From positions 1 to 57,780 of the forward strand of contig JAIBEW010000035.1 of the NCBI GenBank assembly GCA_019459085.1: a DNA stretch of 57,780 nucleotides, read 5' to 3'. The notes under the pieces are model-generated. The model saw only the letters and a list, made by a program, of their open reading frames with translations. It was not told where the DNA came from and did no database searches. This stretch comes from Kaistella sp. Its GTDB lineage: Bacteria > Bacteroidota > Bacteroidia > Flavobacteriales > Weeksellaceae. Made by a program: the position numbers and the translations under genes. Shown in pieces: positions 32,952-41,467 of this stretch (within the stretch, counting starts at the first letter, position 1; each line of letters begins with the position of its first letter).

Positions 32952-34847
32952 TTATTGTAATATAAAGTTAACGATTAAGATAATTCCGATAGCCAAAGAC
33001 ATGATGAGAACGTAGTTTTCTACATTTCCGTTCTGCAATCTCTTTGCTGCTCTTCCCGAGTCTTCTGCACCGATTCCGATGAAGTTTACGAAGCGGTCCA
33101 GGATGTTTTTATCAAACATATTTCCGCCAACACCGAAGCCCTCTGTAAGTTTCACAAAAGTAGCGTCGTAAAGTTCATCAATAAAAAGTTTTTTGTTCGA
33201 AAGTCTTTCCCAACCTTCATATTCTTCATCCGCCAACGGAAGTTTTTTCTTGTTGACATATATATTTTTAACAATGAACCACACGGTGAAAAACATAACA
33301 ACTGTAGCGGCTAAAAGAATCATTTCGGTATTGAAAGGCACTTCCGCCAACTGAATATCGGTTGCAAAAAGTGTGTGCAGCCAGTGGTCGAGTTTTGCAT
33401 AGTTTCCATGACCAATGAAATGCGGAAGATTGATGAAACCGCCCACAATTGAAAGCACTGCAAGAACCATCAAAGGCAAAGTCATGTTTAGTGGACTTTC
33501 ATGAAGGTGTTTTTTCTGTTCATCAGTTCCTCTGAATTCGCCGTGGAAAGTCAGATAATAGGCGCGGAACATATAAATTGCCGTCATTGCTGCGACCACG
33601 AAGAGCAGAATCCATAACAAAGGATTGTTTCCATAAACATTGGTAAGGATTTCATCTTTGGAAATCATCCCGGAAAGGAATGGAAATCCTGAAATGGCAA
33701 GTGTTCCGATCAAGAACGTGATATGGGTAATCGGAATTTTTTTCTTTAATCCGCCCATAAATCTCATGTCCTGTTCGCCGCTCATGGCATGAATTACAGA
33801 TCCTGAACCGAGGAATAGCAACGCTTTGAAAAACGCGTGCGTCATCAGGTGAAACATCGCAGTGGTATAAGCACCGACTCCGAGAGCCACAAACATAAAT
33901 CCTAACTGCGAAACGGTAGAGTATGCGAGAACTTTTTTAATGTCATTCTGTCTCAACCCGATAAATGCGGCCACCAAAGCTGTTAAAAGCCCGATGAAAA
34001 GAATTCCGTTCATCGTGGTTGGTGCAAGAGAGAAGAGAAAATTGGAACGGACTACCAAATAAATTCCGGCCGTAACCATGGTCGCAGCGTGAATTAATGC
34101 AGAAACCGGAGTCGGACCTGCCATCGCATCCGGAAGCCAGGTGAATAGCGGAACCTGTGCCGATTTTCCTACAGCACCGATAAATAAACTCGCTGTAATG
34201 AATATAATGACCGTACTGTCGAGTTCAAATTTTCCTGAATTCTGAGCCACTGAAATATAATCAAGTGCATTGGTTTCGTAGGCGATCATAAAAATACCGA
34301 TCAGCATTCCCAAATCACCGATCCGGTTCATGATGAATGCTTTTCGTGCCGCGGCGCCGTATTCTTTATTTTCATACCAAAAACCGATGAGGAGATATGA
34401 ACATAATCCTACACCTTCCCAACCAATAAAAAGGATGAGGTAATTGCCGCCCATCACGAGCAGAAGCATGGAAAAGATAAATAAATTCAGGTAAGTGAAG
34501 AATTTATAAAAACCTTTGTCATGGCTCATGTATCCGATGGAGTAGAGGTGAATAAGCGAACCGATTCCGGTGATGATCATAATCATCATGAGTGAAAGCT
34601 GATCGATCTGGAAACTGAAATTCACCTGTATTCCATTAACGGTAAACCATTCGAAGGCTTTTACCAAAACCGGAGCACTGTTGGAGTCGGTTTTTAAAAA
34701 TATGCTCAATGCAATGCAGAAAGAGGCAAAAACCACCGCCGTTGCAAGACTTCCCACGACCATTTTCGGAAGATTTTTACCGAAAAGACCATTGATCAGA
34801 AATCCGAGCAGGGGCAAAAGTATAATCGCGTAAACTAAATTTTCCAT
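32952..34847 (-). CDS. nuoL: NADH-quinone oxidoreductase subunit L
   Basis: The largest, distal proton-pumping subunit (631 residues). GWEGVGLCSYLLIGFWYEN, AQVPLFTWLPDAMAGPTPVSALIHAATMV and DIKKVLAYSTVSQLG are the conserved antiporter blocks. A long C-terminal part (from about 500) provides the lateral helix along the membrane arm and ends in a single helix (about 612-630). It is 6 bases after nuoK. Confidence 0.97.
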   Translation of the reverse strand: MENLVYAIILLPLLGFLINGLFGKNLPKMVVGSLATAVVFASFCIALSIFLKTDSNSAPVLVKAFEWFTVNGIQVNFSFQIDQLSLMMIMIITGIGSLIHLYSIGYMSHDKGFYKFFTYLNLFIFSMLLLVMGGNYLILFIGWEGVGLCSYLLIGFWYENKEYGAAARKAFIMNRIGDLGMLIGIFMIAYETNALDYISVAQNSGKFELDSTVIIFITASLFIGAVGKSAQVPLFTWLPDAMAGPTPVSALIHAATMVTAGIYLVVRSNFLFSLAPTTMNGILFIGLLTALVAAFIGLRQNDIKKVLAYSTVSQLGFMFVALGVGAYTTAMFHLMTHAFFKALLFLGSGSVIHAMSGEQDMRFMGGLKKKIPITHITFLIGTLAISGFPFLSGMISKDEILTNVYGNNPLLWILLFVVAAMTAIYMFRAYYLTFHGEFRGTDEQKKHLHESPLNMTLPLMVLAVLSIVGGFINLPHFIGHGNYAKLDHWLHTLFATDIQLAEVPFNTEMILLAATVVMFFTVWFIVKNIYVNKKKLPLADEEYEGWERLSNKKLFIDELYDATFVKLTEGFGVGGNMFDKNILDRFVNFIGIGAEDSGRAAKRLQNGNVENYVLIMSLAIGIILIVNFILQ

Positions 34848-34853
34848 CCTTTA

Positions 34854-35183
34854 TTATCCTCTTAATTTATTAAAAATACTGATGTCTACCGATTTTGTGT
34901 TTCTGTACATCATGGCGATGATGGCGAGTCCTACGGCAACTTCCGCAGCGGCAACCACCATAATGAAGAACACCAGAATCTGTCCGTGCCCGTCGCCTTT
35001 GTAGCTTGAAAATGCAGCCAGCAGAAGATTCACGGAATTCAGCATCAATTCTACACATCCCAAAATAATGATGGCATTCTTTCGGATCAAAACTCCCAAA
35101 ACTCCCAGACAGAACAGTACCGAACTCAGAATAATAAAATATTCGAGCGGAACAGCCTGTATCAATGAATTTACTTCTCCCAT
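34854..35183 (-). CDS. nuoK: NADH-quinone oxidoreductase subunit K
   Basis: A 109-residue, three-helix membrane subunit. The essential glutamates are in GCVELMLNSVNLLL (helix 2) and in VVAAAEVAVGLAII (helix 3). It works with NuoJ in the channel linking quinone reduction to proton pumping and lies 3 bases after nuoJ. Confidence 0.95.
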   Translation of the reverse strand: MGEVNSLIQAVPLEYFIILSSVLFCLGVLGVLIRKNAIIILGCVELMLNSVNLLLAAFSSYKGDGHGQILVFFIMVVAAAEVAVGLAIIAMMYRNTKSVDISIFNKLRG

Positions 35184-35186
35184 AAT

Positions 35187-35681
35187 CTATAAATCTTTTT
35201 TACCGATCAGCACTGCACTCACAATTCCTGCAAGAATCAGCAAGGAAGCCAGTTCGAAAGGCAAAACATATTCGTTAAACAATAATCTTCCCAGGTTTTT
35301 GGTTAAACCTACTGAAGAATCGATATCTGCAGTTACCGGTTCGAAATTTAAACCTCTGAAAGCGCCAAGAATTCCGATTAAAAGTAAACCTGCAGAAAAC
35401 ACTCCGATGAATTTCATCAGGTTCTGTTTTTTGCTTTCGTCGGCTTTATCCAGATTCAGCATCATCAGAATGTAAAGAAACAGGACCATAATGGCACCGG
35501 CATACACAATGATCTGCACAATTCCCAAAAATTGTGCGTTCAGCAGAATGTAAAGCCCCGCGATCGAAAACATCGTTACAATCAGCGAAAGGATGGAGTA
35601 CATCGGGTTTCTGGCAAATACAAAATTTACGGCACTTGCCACAGCGCAGAACGCTACGAAAAAGAATAATACCTGTTCCAT
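35187..35681 (-). CDS. nuoJ: NADH-quinone oxidoreductase subunit J
   Basis: A 164-residue, five-helix membrane subunit. NPMYSILSLIVTMFSIAGLY and IVQIIVYAGAIMVLFLYILMML are the conserved helix 2-3 blocks, the second containing the pi-bulge region of helix 3. Its ATG shares one base with the nuoI stop codon. Confidence 0.94.
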   Translation of the reverse strand: MEQVLFFFVAFCAVASAVNFVFARNPMYSILSLIVTMFSIAGLYILLNAQFLGIVQIIVYAGAIMVLFLYILMMLNLDKADESKKQNLMKFIGVFSAGLLLIGILGAFRGLNFEPVTADIDSSVGLTKNLGRLLFNEYVLPFELASLLILAGIVSAVLIGKKDL

Positions 35682-36235
35682 TATTTCACCGATTTTTTTT
35701 GCAGTTCACTTTGTCTGTCCGAAATATCAATTCTCGCATTGATTTTTTCAACCAGTTTATCTTTTCCGTACACAAAACTTCCGCGGTTTTCTTCCACATT
35801 CACAAGGCGGTCTGTAAGATAAATGGCAGATTTCGGGCAGGCCTCTTCGCACATTCCGCAGAAAATACATCTCAGCATGTTGATTTCATATACAGAGGCG
35901 TATTTTTCTTCGCGGTAAAGGTCTTTTTCATCTCTGGTCCGCTCAGCCGAAGTCATTGTGATGGCTTCAGCCGGACAGGCAACTGCACAAAGTCCGCATG
36001 CCGTGCAGCGTTCTCTGCCTTCCTCATCGCGCTTCAGCACGTGCTCTCCTCTCCAGACTTTTGCCCTGGGTCTTACTTCTTCCGGGTACGAAATGGTGCT
36101 CGAACCCTTAAAAAGGGTTTTCAGAGCGTGTTTCATGGTAATACCCATCCCGCCGAGGATGGCAGGAATATAGATACTTTCTCCGAAAGTCATTTTTTTG
36201 TTCGAGACCACCTTAGATCTGTTCGTTAATTTCAT
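35681..36235 (-). CDS. nuoI: NADH-quinone oxidoreductase subunit I
   Basis: A 184-residue iron-sulfur subunit carrying clusters N6a and N6b. Two ferredoxin motifs are visible: CTACGLCAVACP (about 81-92) and CIFCGMCEEACP (about 125-136). It passes electrons from NuoG toward NuoB. It is separated from nuoH by a 278-base gap holding a repeat, unlike the tight packing of its downstream neighbours. Confidence 0.96.
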   Translation of the reverse strand: MKLTNRSKVVSNKKMTFGESIYIPAILGGMGITMKHALKTLFKGSSTISYPEEVRPRAKVWRGEHVLKRDEEGRERCTACGLCAVACPAEAITMTSAERTRDEKDLYREEKYASVYEINMLRCIFCGMCEEACPKSAIYLTDRLVNVEENRGSFVYGKDKLVEKINARIDISDRQSELQKKSVK

Positions 36236-36370
36236 CTGCTTTATTTATCTTTTTTCATTGGACAGATGGAACATCTATTCTCAACCCTTTTTGTTTATTT
36301 TGCTTTGAGCAAAGATGTTTCATTTTCAGAAATATATTTTTATTCTATTTTCAGAAGCAACGTGTTAATT

Positions 36371-36480
36371 GCTTCTATCTCTTTCTGTCCCGCTTTTTGC
36401 TCTATCTTTTGCTTCACCTTGGCCCGGCTTTGGCCCATCGAAAGGTTCCGCAAAAGGATGCCGCGTCAATCGGGGCTATA
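36371..36480 (-). repeat. Structured intergenic repeat (TAGCCCCGAT family) between nuoH and nuoI
   Basis: Read on the minus strand, it opens with TATAGCCCCGATTGACGCGG, is followed by a nested hairpin (CTTTTGC/GCAAAAG outside, ACCTT/AAGGT, then GGCC/GGCC; plus coordinates 36406-36456) and ends near AAAAAGCGGGACAGAAAG. A second copy of the opening block stands at 57730 on the plus strand. The layout resembles dispersed AGCCCCGAT...AGCGGGA elements that I recall from intergenic regions of Chryseobacterium and Flavobacterium. The rest of the 278-base gap is AT-rich with no gene. Confidence 0.65.
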
Positions 36481-36513
36481 AGAGGTTATATCTGTTTAAT
36501 TAATGCTAACTTT

Positions 36514-37587
36514 TTATTTCATATAATGCTGGTACGCCAAAATCAGTGCGGCCGTTGCCATGAGGTTAATCAACCCAAACGGAATGAGTTTTTTCCATCC
36601 CAAATGCATGAGTTGGTCATATCTGAACCTCGGTAAAGTCCATCGGATCCACATAAATACGAAAATTCCGAAGAAAGTTTTGGCTAAAAATGACAGGATC
36701 GAAAGGATTCCGGCTGCGTTTTCGCCCCAGTTCTGTGTAACCCAGTCGATTCCTGGATAATTGTATCCGCCAAAGAACAAAACAGCGATCAGCGCATTCG
36801 AAATAAACATATTCACATATTCCCCGAACATATAAAGCCCGAGTTTCATCGATGAATATTCAGTATGATAACCGTTTACAAGCTCAGATTCACATTCAGG
36901 CAAATCGAAAGGCGAACGGTTGGTTTCGGCCAAAGCCGCTACAAAAAAGATGATAAATGCGATAGGCTGATAAAAAATATTCCAGTTCAGTCCAGAAACT
37001 TCAGGAATAATTCCCCAGATTTTGCCGTGGGTCTGCTGTTCAACAATCACTTTCAGGTCAAGCGATCCCGCCATCATAATAATCGCGAGCAAAGAAAGTC
37101 CCATTGCGAGTTCATAGGAAATCATCTGTGAACTTGCACGGATGGCTCCGATCAGGGAAAATTTGTTGTTTGAAGCCCATCCTCCGAGCATAATTCCGTA
37201 CACGCCGATGGAAACCATTCCAACAAGATACAGAACACCTACATCAATATTCGCAACCTGCAGATCGAATGATGTTCCGCCAATATTCAGTGTTTTTCCC
37301 CACGGAATAACGGCTCCTGTAATCAGGGAAATGAACATTACCAGCGACGGTCCTACAACAAAGAGGAATTTTTCTGCACCGGCCGGAGTGAAATCTTCCT
37401 TGAAGAAAAATTTTCCACCGTCAGCCAGCGGCTGCAACAGTCCGAAAGGTCCGGAACGGTTGGGTCCGATTCTGTCCTGCATGATCGCGGCCACTTTTCT
37501 TTCCGCCCAGGTAGAGTAGGCTGCCACCGTAAGTGCCAGTAGGAACAATGACAGAACCAATATGATTTTAAAAGTTAGTAACTCCAT
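36514..37587 (-). CDS. nuoH: NADH-quinone oxidoreductase subunit H
   Basis: A 357-residue, eight-helix membrane subunit at the junction of the two arms, lining the quinone chamber. ERKVAAIMQDRIGPNRSGP near the N-terminus and ETNRSPFDLPECESELVNGY in the loop between helices 5 and 6 are the conserved quinone-site blocks. It follows nuoG by 47 bases and precedes the repeat-bearing gap. Confidence 0.96.
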   Translation of the reverse strand: MELLTFKIILVLSLFLLALTVAAYSTWAERKVAAIMQDRIGPNRSGPFGLLQPLADGGKFFFKEDFTPAGAEKFLFVVGPSLVMFISLITGAVIPWGKTLNIGGTSFDLQVANIDVGVLYLVGMVSIGVYGIMLGGWASNNKFSLIGAIRASSQMISYELAMGLSLLAIIMMAGSLDLKVIVEQQTHGKIWGIIPEVSGLNWNIFYQPIAFIIFFVAALAETNRSPFDLPECESELVNGYHTEYSSMKLGLYMFGEYVNMFISNALIAVLFFGGYNYPGIDWVTQNWGENAAGILSILSFLAKTFFGIFVFMWIRWTLPRFRYDQLMHLGWKKLIPFGLINLMATAALILAYQHYMK

Positions 37588-37634
37588 TTTTATTTATAAC
37601 ATTTGTCTATCTGCAACGATTCGGAAATGCAGAA

Positions 37635-38654
37635 TTAAATTAAATTATTTTCAGACTGTGCTTCATCTTTTGAACTGAGTTCCTTCGCATCGGGATTTTC
37701 CAGAAGACTGATCATGTTTTCCGGTTTTTCGTAATGATTCAGAGATATAACGGAATGTCGGTCGATATGTCTCGGTCCTTCAACGGTCCATTTGCTGATG
37801 TCTTTGCGTTCGAAACGGCATTCGTTACAGATCCATTCCTCAACTTCGTCGTACTGGTCTTTTCGCGCGGTAACTCTGATGATTTCGTCGCCTTTCATCC
37901 AAAGTACGGCTTTTCCCGAACATTTCCCGCATTCGCAGGTAGCATTTACCGGATTTGTAAACCAAACCCTGCTGGCAAAACGCGCTGTTTTGTCGGTTAA
38001 GGCTCCTACCGGACAAACATCAATAACATTGCCGATAAAATCGTTATCAAGTGCTTTATTCAGATACGTGGAAATCTCAGCATGATCGCCTCTGAAAAGG
38101 ATTCCGTGCTCTCTTGTGTCGGTAAGCTGGTTAGCCGCCAAAACACAACGCGCGCACAGAATGCAGCGGTTCATGTTCAGTTTAATATACGGGCCAATAT
38201 CTTCCGGATCGAAAGTCCGTCTTTCAAATTCTGTTCTGGTATTTTCAACGCCGTGTTCGTAGCCGAGATCCTGAAGATGGCATTCGCCAGCCTGATCACA
38301 GATCGGACAGTCCAAAGGATGGTTCAGCAAAAGAAATTCCGTTACGGCCTTTCTTCCTTCCTGAGTTTTTTCGGAGGTAAGATTTTTCACTTCCATTCCG
38401 TCCATAACGCCGGTTCTGCAGCTTGCCACAAGTTTCGGCATCGGTCTCGGATCGGCTTCTGAACCTTTCGAAACTTCCACCAAACAGGTTCTGCATCTTC
38501 CGCCGCTTGTTTCCAGCGGTTTGTAGTAGCACATTGCCGGCGGCACCGATTTTCCTCCGATTTGCCTTGCAGCTTCCAGAATGGAAGTTCCGGGAAGTAC
38601 TTCGGCAGTCTGTCCGTCGATGGTTATTTTAAATTTTTTAATTTCTTCGCTCAT
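37635..38654 (-). CDS. nuoG: NADH-quinone oxidoreductase subunit G, short form
   Basis: A 339-residue iron-sulfur subunit from the ATG at 38654. The N1b [2Fe-2S] cysteines are in CYYKPLETSGGRCRTC and LVASC; the N5 motif is HPLDCPICDQAGEC; N4 is CILCARC with CPVGAL; a further cysteine set, CECGKC then CNEC, sits where N7 would be. The large molybdopterin-like domain of E. coli NuoG (about 900 residues) is absent, which I believe is normal for Flavobacteriia. The stop is in frame after a complete module, so it is not a broken gene. The start follows a heptad repeat tract. Confidence 0.93.
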   Translation of the reverse strand: MSEEIKKFKITIDGQTAEVLPGTSILEAARQIGGKSVPPAMCYYKPLETSGGRCRTCLVEVSKGSEADPRPMPKLVASCRTGVMDGMEVKNLTSEKTQEGRKAVTEFLLLNHPLDCPICDQAGECHLQDLGYEHGVENTRTEFERRTFDPEDIGPYIKLNMNRCILCARCVLAANQLTDTREHGILFRGDHAEISTYLNKALDNDFIGNVIDVCPVGALTDKTARFASRVWFTNPVNATCECGKCSGKAVLWMKGDEIIRVTARKDQYDEVEEWICNECRFERKDISKWTVEGPRHIDRHSVISLNHYEKPENMISLLENPDAKELSSKDEAQSENNLI

Positions 38655-38656
38655 AT

Positions 38657-38677
38657 CTTTAGCATTAAGCATCAAGC
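38657..38677 (-). repeat. Heptad repeat tract just upstream of nuoG
   Basis: On the minus strand the 21 bases read GCTTGAT-GCTTAAT-GCTAAAG, three related 7-nt units ending two bases before the nuoG start codon. A similar tract lies upstream of nuoD. Confidence 0.5.
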
Positions 38678-38688
38678 ACTGGGCTTTT

Positions 38689-39507
38689 TTAATTATTTTT
38701 CTTCGTGTTAAAGGTATATCCAATCCCGATATTCACCTGAGCAAAAGCAAAATCCTGTGAGGCTTTGTCGGGTTTGTTATTTAAAGTTGTTTTAATATCG
38801 GGGAGATTAATATAACCCGCTTTTCCTTCGATCTGCGCAACGATATGTTTCCATACGATCACATTCAGACTTGTTCTTGCATCAAGACCAAAACCAGCAA
38901 TATGAAACCGGTCACTTCTTTCGAATCCCATTAAACTCACATTTGATTTTGGCAAAAGGACTCCTAAACCTCCGCCGTAGCCCCAATAGACATCAAAGTT
39001 GGTGTGGTTCAGAACGTGTTTATGTTTTTGGGCACCAACATGAATGTAATTCAGCCCGTCGGTATGTTCAAACTGTAAAAATTTGGCCTCCGTAAGATCA
39101 ACTTTGCCATTGTTAACCATTGCAGCATACACCGGATCATTGATGTTTCCCTTAAAATCTACAATTTGGTTCTGGTCCATCACATATTTCATATGATCCA
39201 TCCCAACTGTGAGACTTACATTATCTTTAATGAAATAACTGATTCTGTAATTCACCTGCGGAACGGTAATTTTTGTAGGATTGAAATATAAATTGAATCT
39301 GAACGGCGATTGACGATCGTGCGCTACAACATCATTCAACTGAAAATCATACTCTGCACCTTTAAAATGGATGTCGGAATCCGAGTAAACAGCATTGTTC
39401 CATCCCCAAAAAACCATCACGGCACCTTTGCGGAAAGGTTCGTTTTGTGCTTTTATATTTTGGGACACCAACATTACCATGAAAATGAAGAGGATTTTAG
39501 TTTTCAA
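38689..39507 (-). CDS. Predicted outer-membrane protein encoded inside the nuo operon
   Basis: A 272-residue protein that I cannot assign to a named family. Residues 1-20 are a clear signal peptide (KTKILFIFMVMLVSQNIKAQ). The rest alternates polar and hydrophobic residues with aromatic girdles (FRFNLYFNPT, QVNYRISYFI, FDVYWGYGGGLGV) and ends QVNIGIGYTF, a typical C-terminal beta-strand of barrel proteins. It lies 7 bases after nuoF and 34 bases before nuoG, so it is co-transcribed with Complex I. No Complex I role is known for an outer-membrane protein. Confidence 0.8.
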   Translation of the reverse strand: MKTKILFIFMVMLVSQNIKAQNEPFRKGAVMVFWGWNNAVYSDSDIHFKGAEYDFQLNDVVAHDRQSPFRFNLYFNPTKITVPQVNYRISYFIKDNVSLTVGMDHMKYVMDQNQIVDFKGNINDPVYAAMVNNGKVDLTEAKFLQFEHTDGLNYIHVGAQKHKHVLNHTNFDVYWGYGGGLGVLLPKSNVSLMGFERSDRFHIAGFGLDARTSLNVIVWKHIVAQIEGKAGYINLPDIKTTLNNKPDKASQDFAFAQVNIGIGYTFNTKKNN

Positions 39508-39514
39508 AATTTAT

Positions 39515-40873
39515 TTAAGCATTTGCTGCTGCAACAGGAATCGGATCTGCATAATTGGCCAGTCCGTAATTTTGGGTTAAACATAGTTCAGGATTGTTCA
39601 CATGCCACTCAAACTCATCACGGAAATGACGGATTGCAGCTGCAACCGGCCAGGCCGCGGCATCGCCGAGCGGACAAATGGTATTTCCTTCAATTTTTCT
39701 CTGTACATCCCAAAGAAGATCAATATCTGCCATCGTTCCGTTTCCGGAATCAATTTTTTTAAGAATTTTATACATCCACGGTGTTCCTTCGCGACATGGC
39801 GTACATTGTCCACAGCTTTCGTGGGCATAAAATCTTGCCAGCGTCAGGGTGTGTTCTACCACGCACTGGTCTTCATCCAACACAATAAAACCTCCGGAAC
39901 CCATCATGGTTCCTGTTGCGAAGCCGCCGTCCGCAAGAGATTCGTAGTTCATGAGCCGCGGTTCGCCGTTGATGGTTTTCAGCAATAAATTTGCTGGAAC
40001 AATTGGAACGGAACTTCCACCCGGGATACATGCTTTGAGTTTTTTACCGTTCGGAATTCCGCCACAGTATTCATCAGAATAGATGAATTCTTCTACGGTG
40101 ATCGTCATGTCGATTTCATAAACGCCGGGTTTGTTAATGTTTCCGCAAGCTGAAATCAGTTTAGTTCCTGTAGATTTTCCAACACCGATTTTTGCATATT
40201 CTGCACCGGTAATATTGATAATCGGAACCACCGCAGCGATGGTTTCTACATTGTTTACCACCGTTGGAGATTCCCAAAGTCCTTTTACAGCAGGGAACGG
40301 CGGTTTAAGACGTGGATTTCCTCTTTTTCCTTCGAGAGATTCAAGAAGTGCAGTTTCTTCCCCACAAATATAAGCTCCGGCTCCTCTCTGGACATAAATT
40401 TCCAGATCGTAACCTGTTCCCAAAATATTTTTTCCTAAAAATCCGTTCTTTTTTGCTTCTTCAATGGCTTCTTCCAGAATTTCCGTAATCCACGCATATT
40501 CACCTCTGATATAGATGTAAGAAAGGTGTGCGCCAAGCGCAAAGGACGAAACAATCATCCCTTCAATCAAAAGATGCGGAATAAATTCCATTAAATAACG
40601 GTCCTTGAAAGTTCCCGGCTCGGATTCATCGGCATTCACGACCAAATATCTCGGCACGCCTTCCGGTTTTGCCAGGAAACTCCACTTCAGTCCGGTAGGG
40701 AAACCTGCGCCACCACGACCTCGAAGACCGGAAGCTTTCACTTCCTCCAGAATTTCTTCGGGTGTCATCTTCAGGGCTTTATCCACCGAGTCGTAACCGC
40801 CCTGTTTGCGGTAAACGTCGAAGTAGCGGATTCCCTCAATATGGGCGTCTTTAAGTAAAAGTTTTTTACTCAT
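39515..40873 (-). CDS. nuoF: NADH-quinone oxidoreductase subunit F
   Basis: The 452-residue NADH-binding subunit with FMN and cluster N3. The FMN/NADH glycine-rich loop is GLRGRGGAGFPTGLKW; ICGEETALLESLEGKRGNPR is the second nucleotide block; N3 ligands are in ESCGQCTPCREG and the later TICPLGDAAAWP. It oxidises NADH and passes electrons through NuoG. It starts 12 bases after nuoE. Confidence 0.97.
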   Translation of the reverse strand: MSKKLLLKDAHIEGIRYFDVYRKQGGYDSVDKALKMTPEEILEEVKASGLRGRGGAGFPTGLKWSFLAKPEGVPRYLVVNADESEPGTFKDRYLMEFIPHLLIEGMIVSSFALGAHLSYIYIRGEYAWITEILEEAIEEAKKNGFLGKNILGTGYDLEIYVQRGAGAYICGEETALLESLEGKRGNPRLKPPFPAVKGLWESPTVVNNVETIAAVVPIINITGAEYAKIGVGKSTGTKLISACGNINKPGVYEIDMTITVEEFIYSDEYCGGIPNGKKLKACIPGGSSVPIVPANLLLKTINGEPRLMNYESLADGGFATGTMMGSGGFIVLDEDQCVVEHTLTLARFYAHESCGQCTPCREGTPWMYKILKKIDSGNGTMADIDLLWDVQRKIEGNTICPLGDAAAWPVAAAIRHFRDEFEWHVNNPELCLTQNYGLANYADPIPVAAANA

Positions 40874-40885
40874 TTTTTATTTAAA

Positions 40886-41395
40886 TTAGTCTAAAGCAAC
40901 CTGTCCCTGTCTGCAAAGTTCAAGGATTTCGTCCACTTTTTCTTTTGTTAAATTTTCGTGATAAAATTTGCCGAGCTGCATCATGGGTGCGTAACCACAA
41001 GCGCCGAGACATTCTGCCGGTTTCAGCGTAAACATTCCGTCGGGTGTTGTTTCACCGTCTTTTATGTTTAAACTTGTGCGGAGATGATCCAGGATTTTCT
41101 CGCTTCCGTTCAGCATACAAGGTCCGGTTCTGCAGACTTCCAAAACATATTTACCCACCGGTTTCATATTGAACATGGAGTAAAAAGTAGCCACTTCATA
41201 CACTTCAATCGGCTTAATATTCAGAATTTCCGCAACATAATCCATCACCGGAACAGCCAGCCAGCCGCCGAATTCCTTCTGTGCTACATGCAGGATCGGA
41301 ATCAAAGCAGATTTGTGCTTTCCTTCCGGATATCTTGCGATGATTTGATGAACCTGATCTAAAGTCTCAGGGGTAAAAGCAATAGTTTCGCTCAT
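40886..41395 (-). CDS. nuoE: NADH-quinone oxidoreductase subunit E
   Basis: A 169-residue thioredoxin-fold subunit with the [2Fe-2S] cluster N1a. Ligands are in CRTGPC (about 104-109) and ECLGACGYAP. It forms the NADH dehydrogenase module with NuoF and NuoG. The gap to nuoD is 72 bases and AT-rich, with no hairpin that I can support. Confidence 0.95.
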   Translation of the reverse strand: MSETIAFTPETLDQVHQIIARYPEGKHKSALIPILHVAQKEFGGWLAVPVMDYVAEILNIKPIEVYEVATFYSMFNMKPVGKYVLEVCRTGPCMLNGSEKILDHLRTSLNIKDGETTPDGMFTLKPAECLGACGYAPMMQLGKFYHENLTKEKVDEILELCRQGQVALD

Positions 41396-41467
41396 TATTG
41401 TATAGATTAAAGAACCGGAAGGAGCATATATCTCAGCTTCTGTTCAATTTTCATTTTATTTTTAAAA

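Noticed and set aside
36266-36481. Short open frames inside the nuoH-nuoI gap
   Set aside because: They run through the hairpin repeat, have no recognisable start context and no protein-like motifs, so the region is better explained as a structured repeat.
37635-38654. nuoG as a truncated pseudogene
   Set aside because: The stop follows a complete set of cluster motifs, no homologous remnant continues downstream (nuoH begins 47 bases on), and short NuoG is, to my knowledge, usual in Flavobacteriia.
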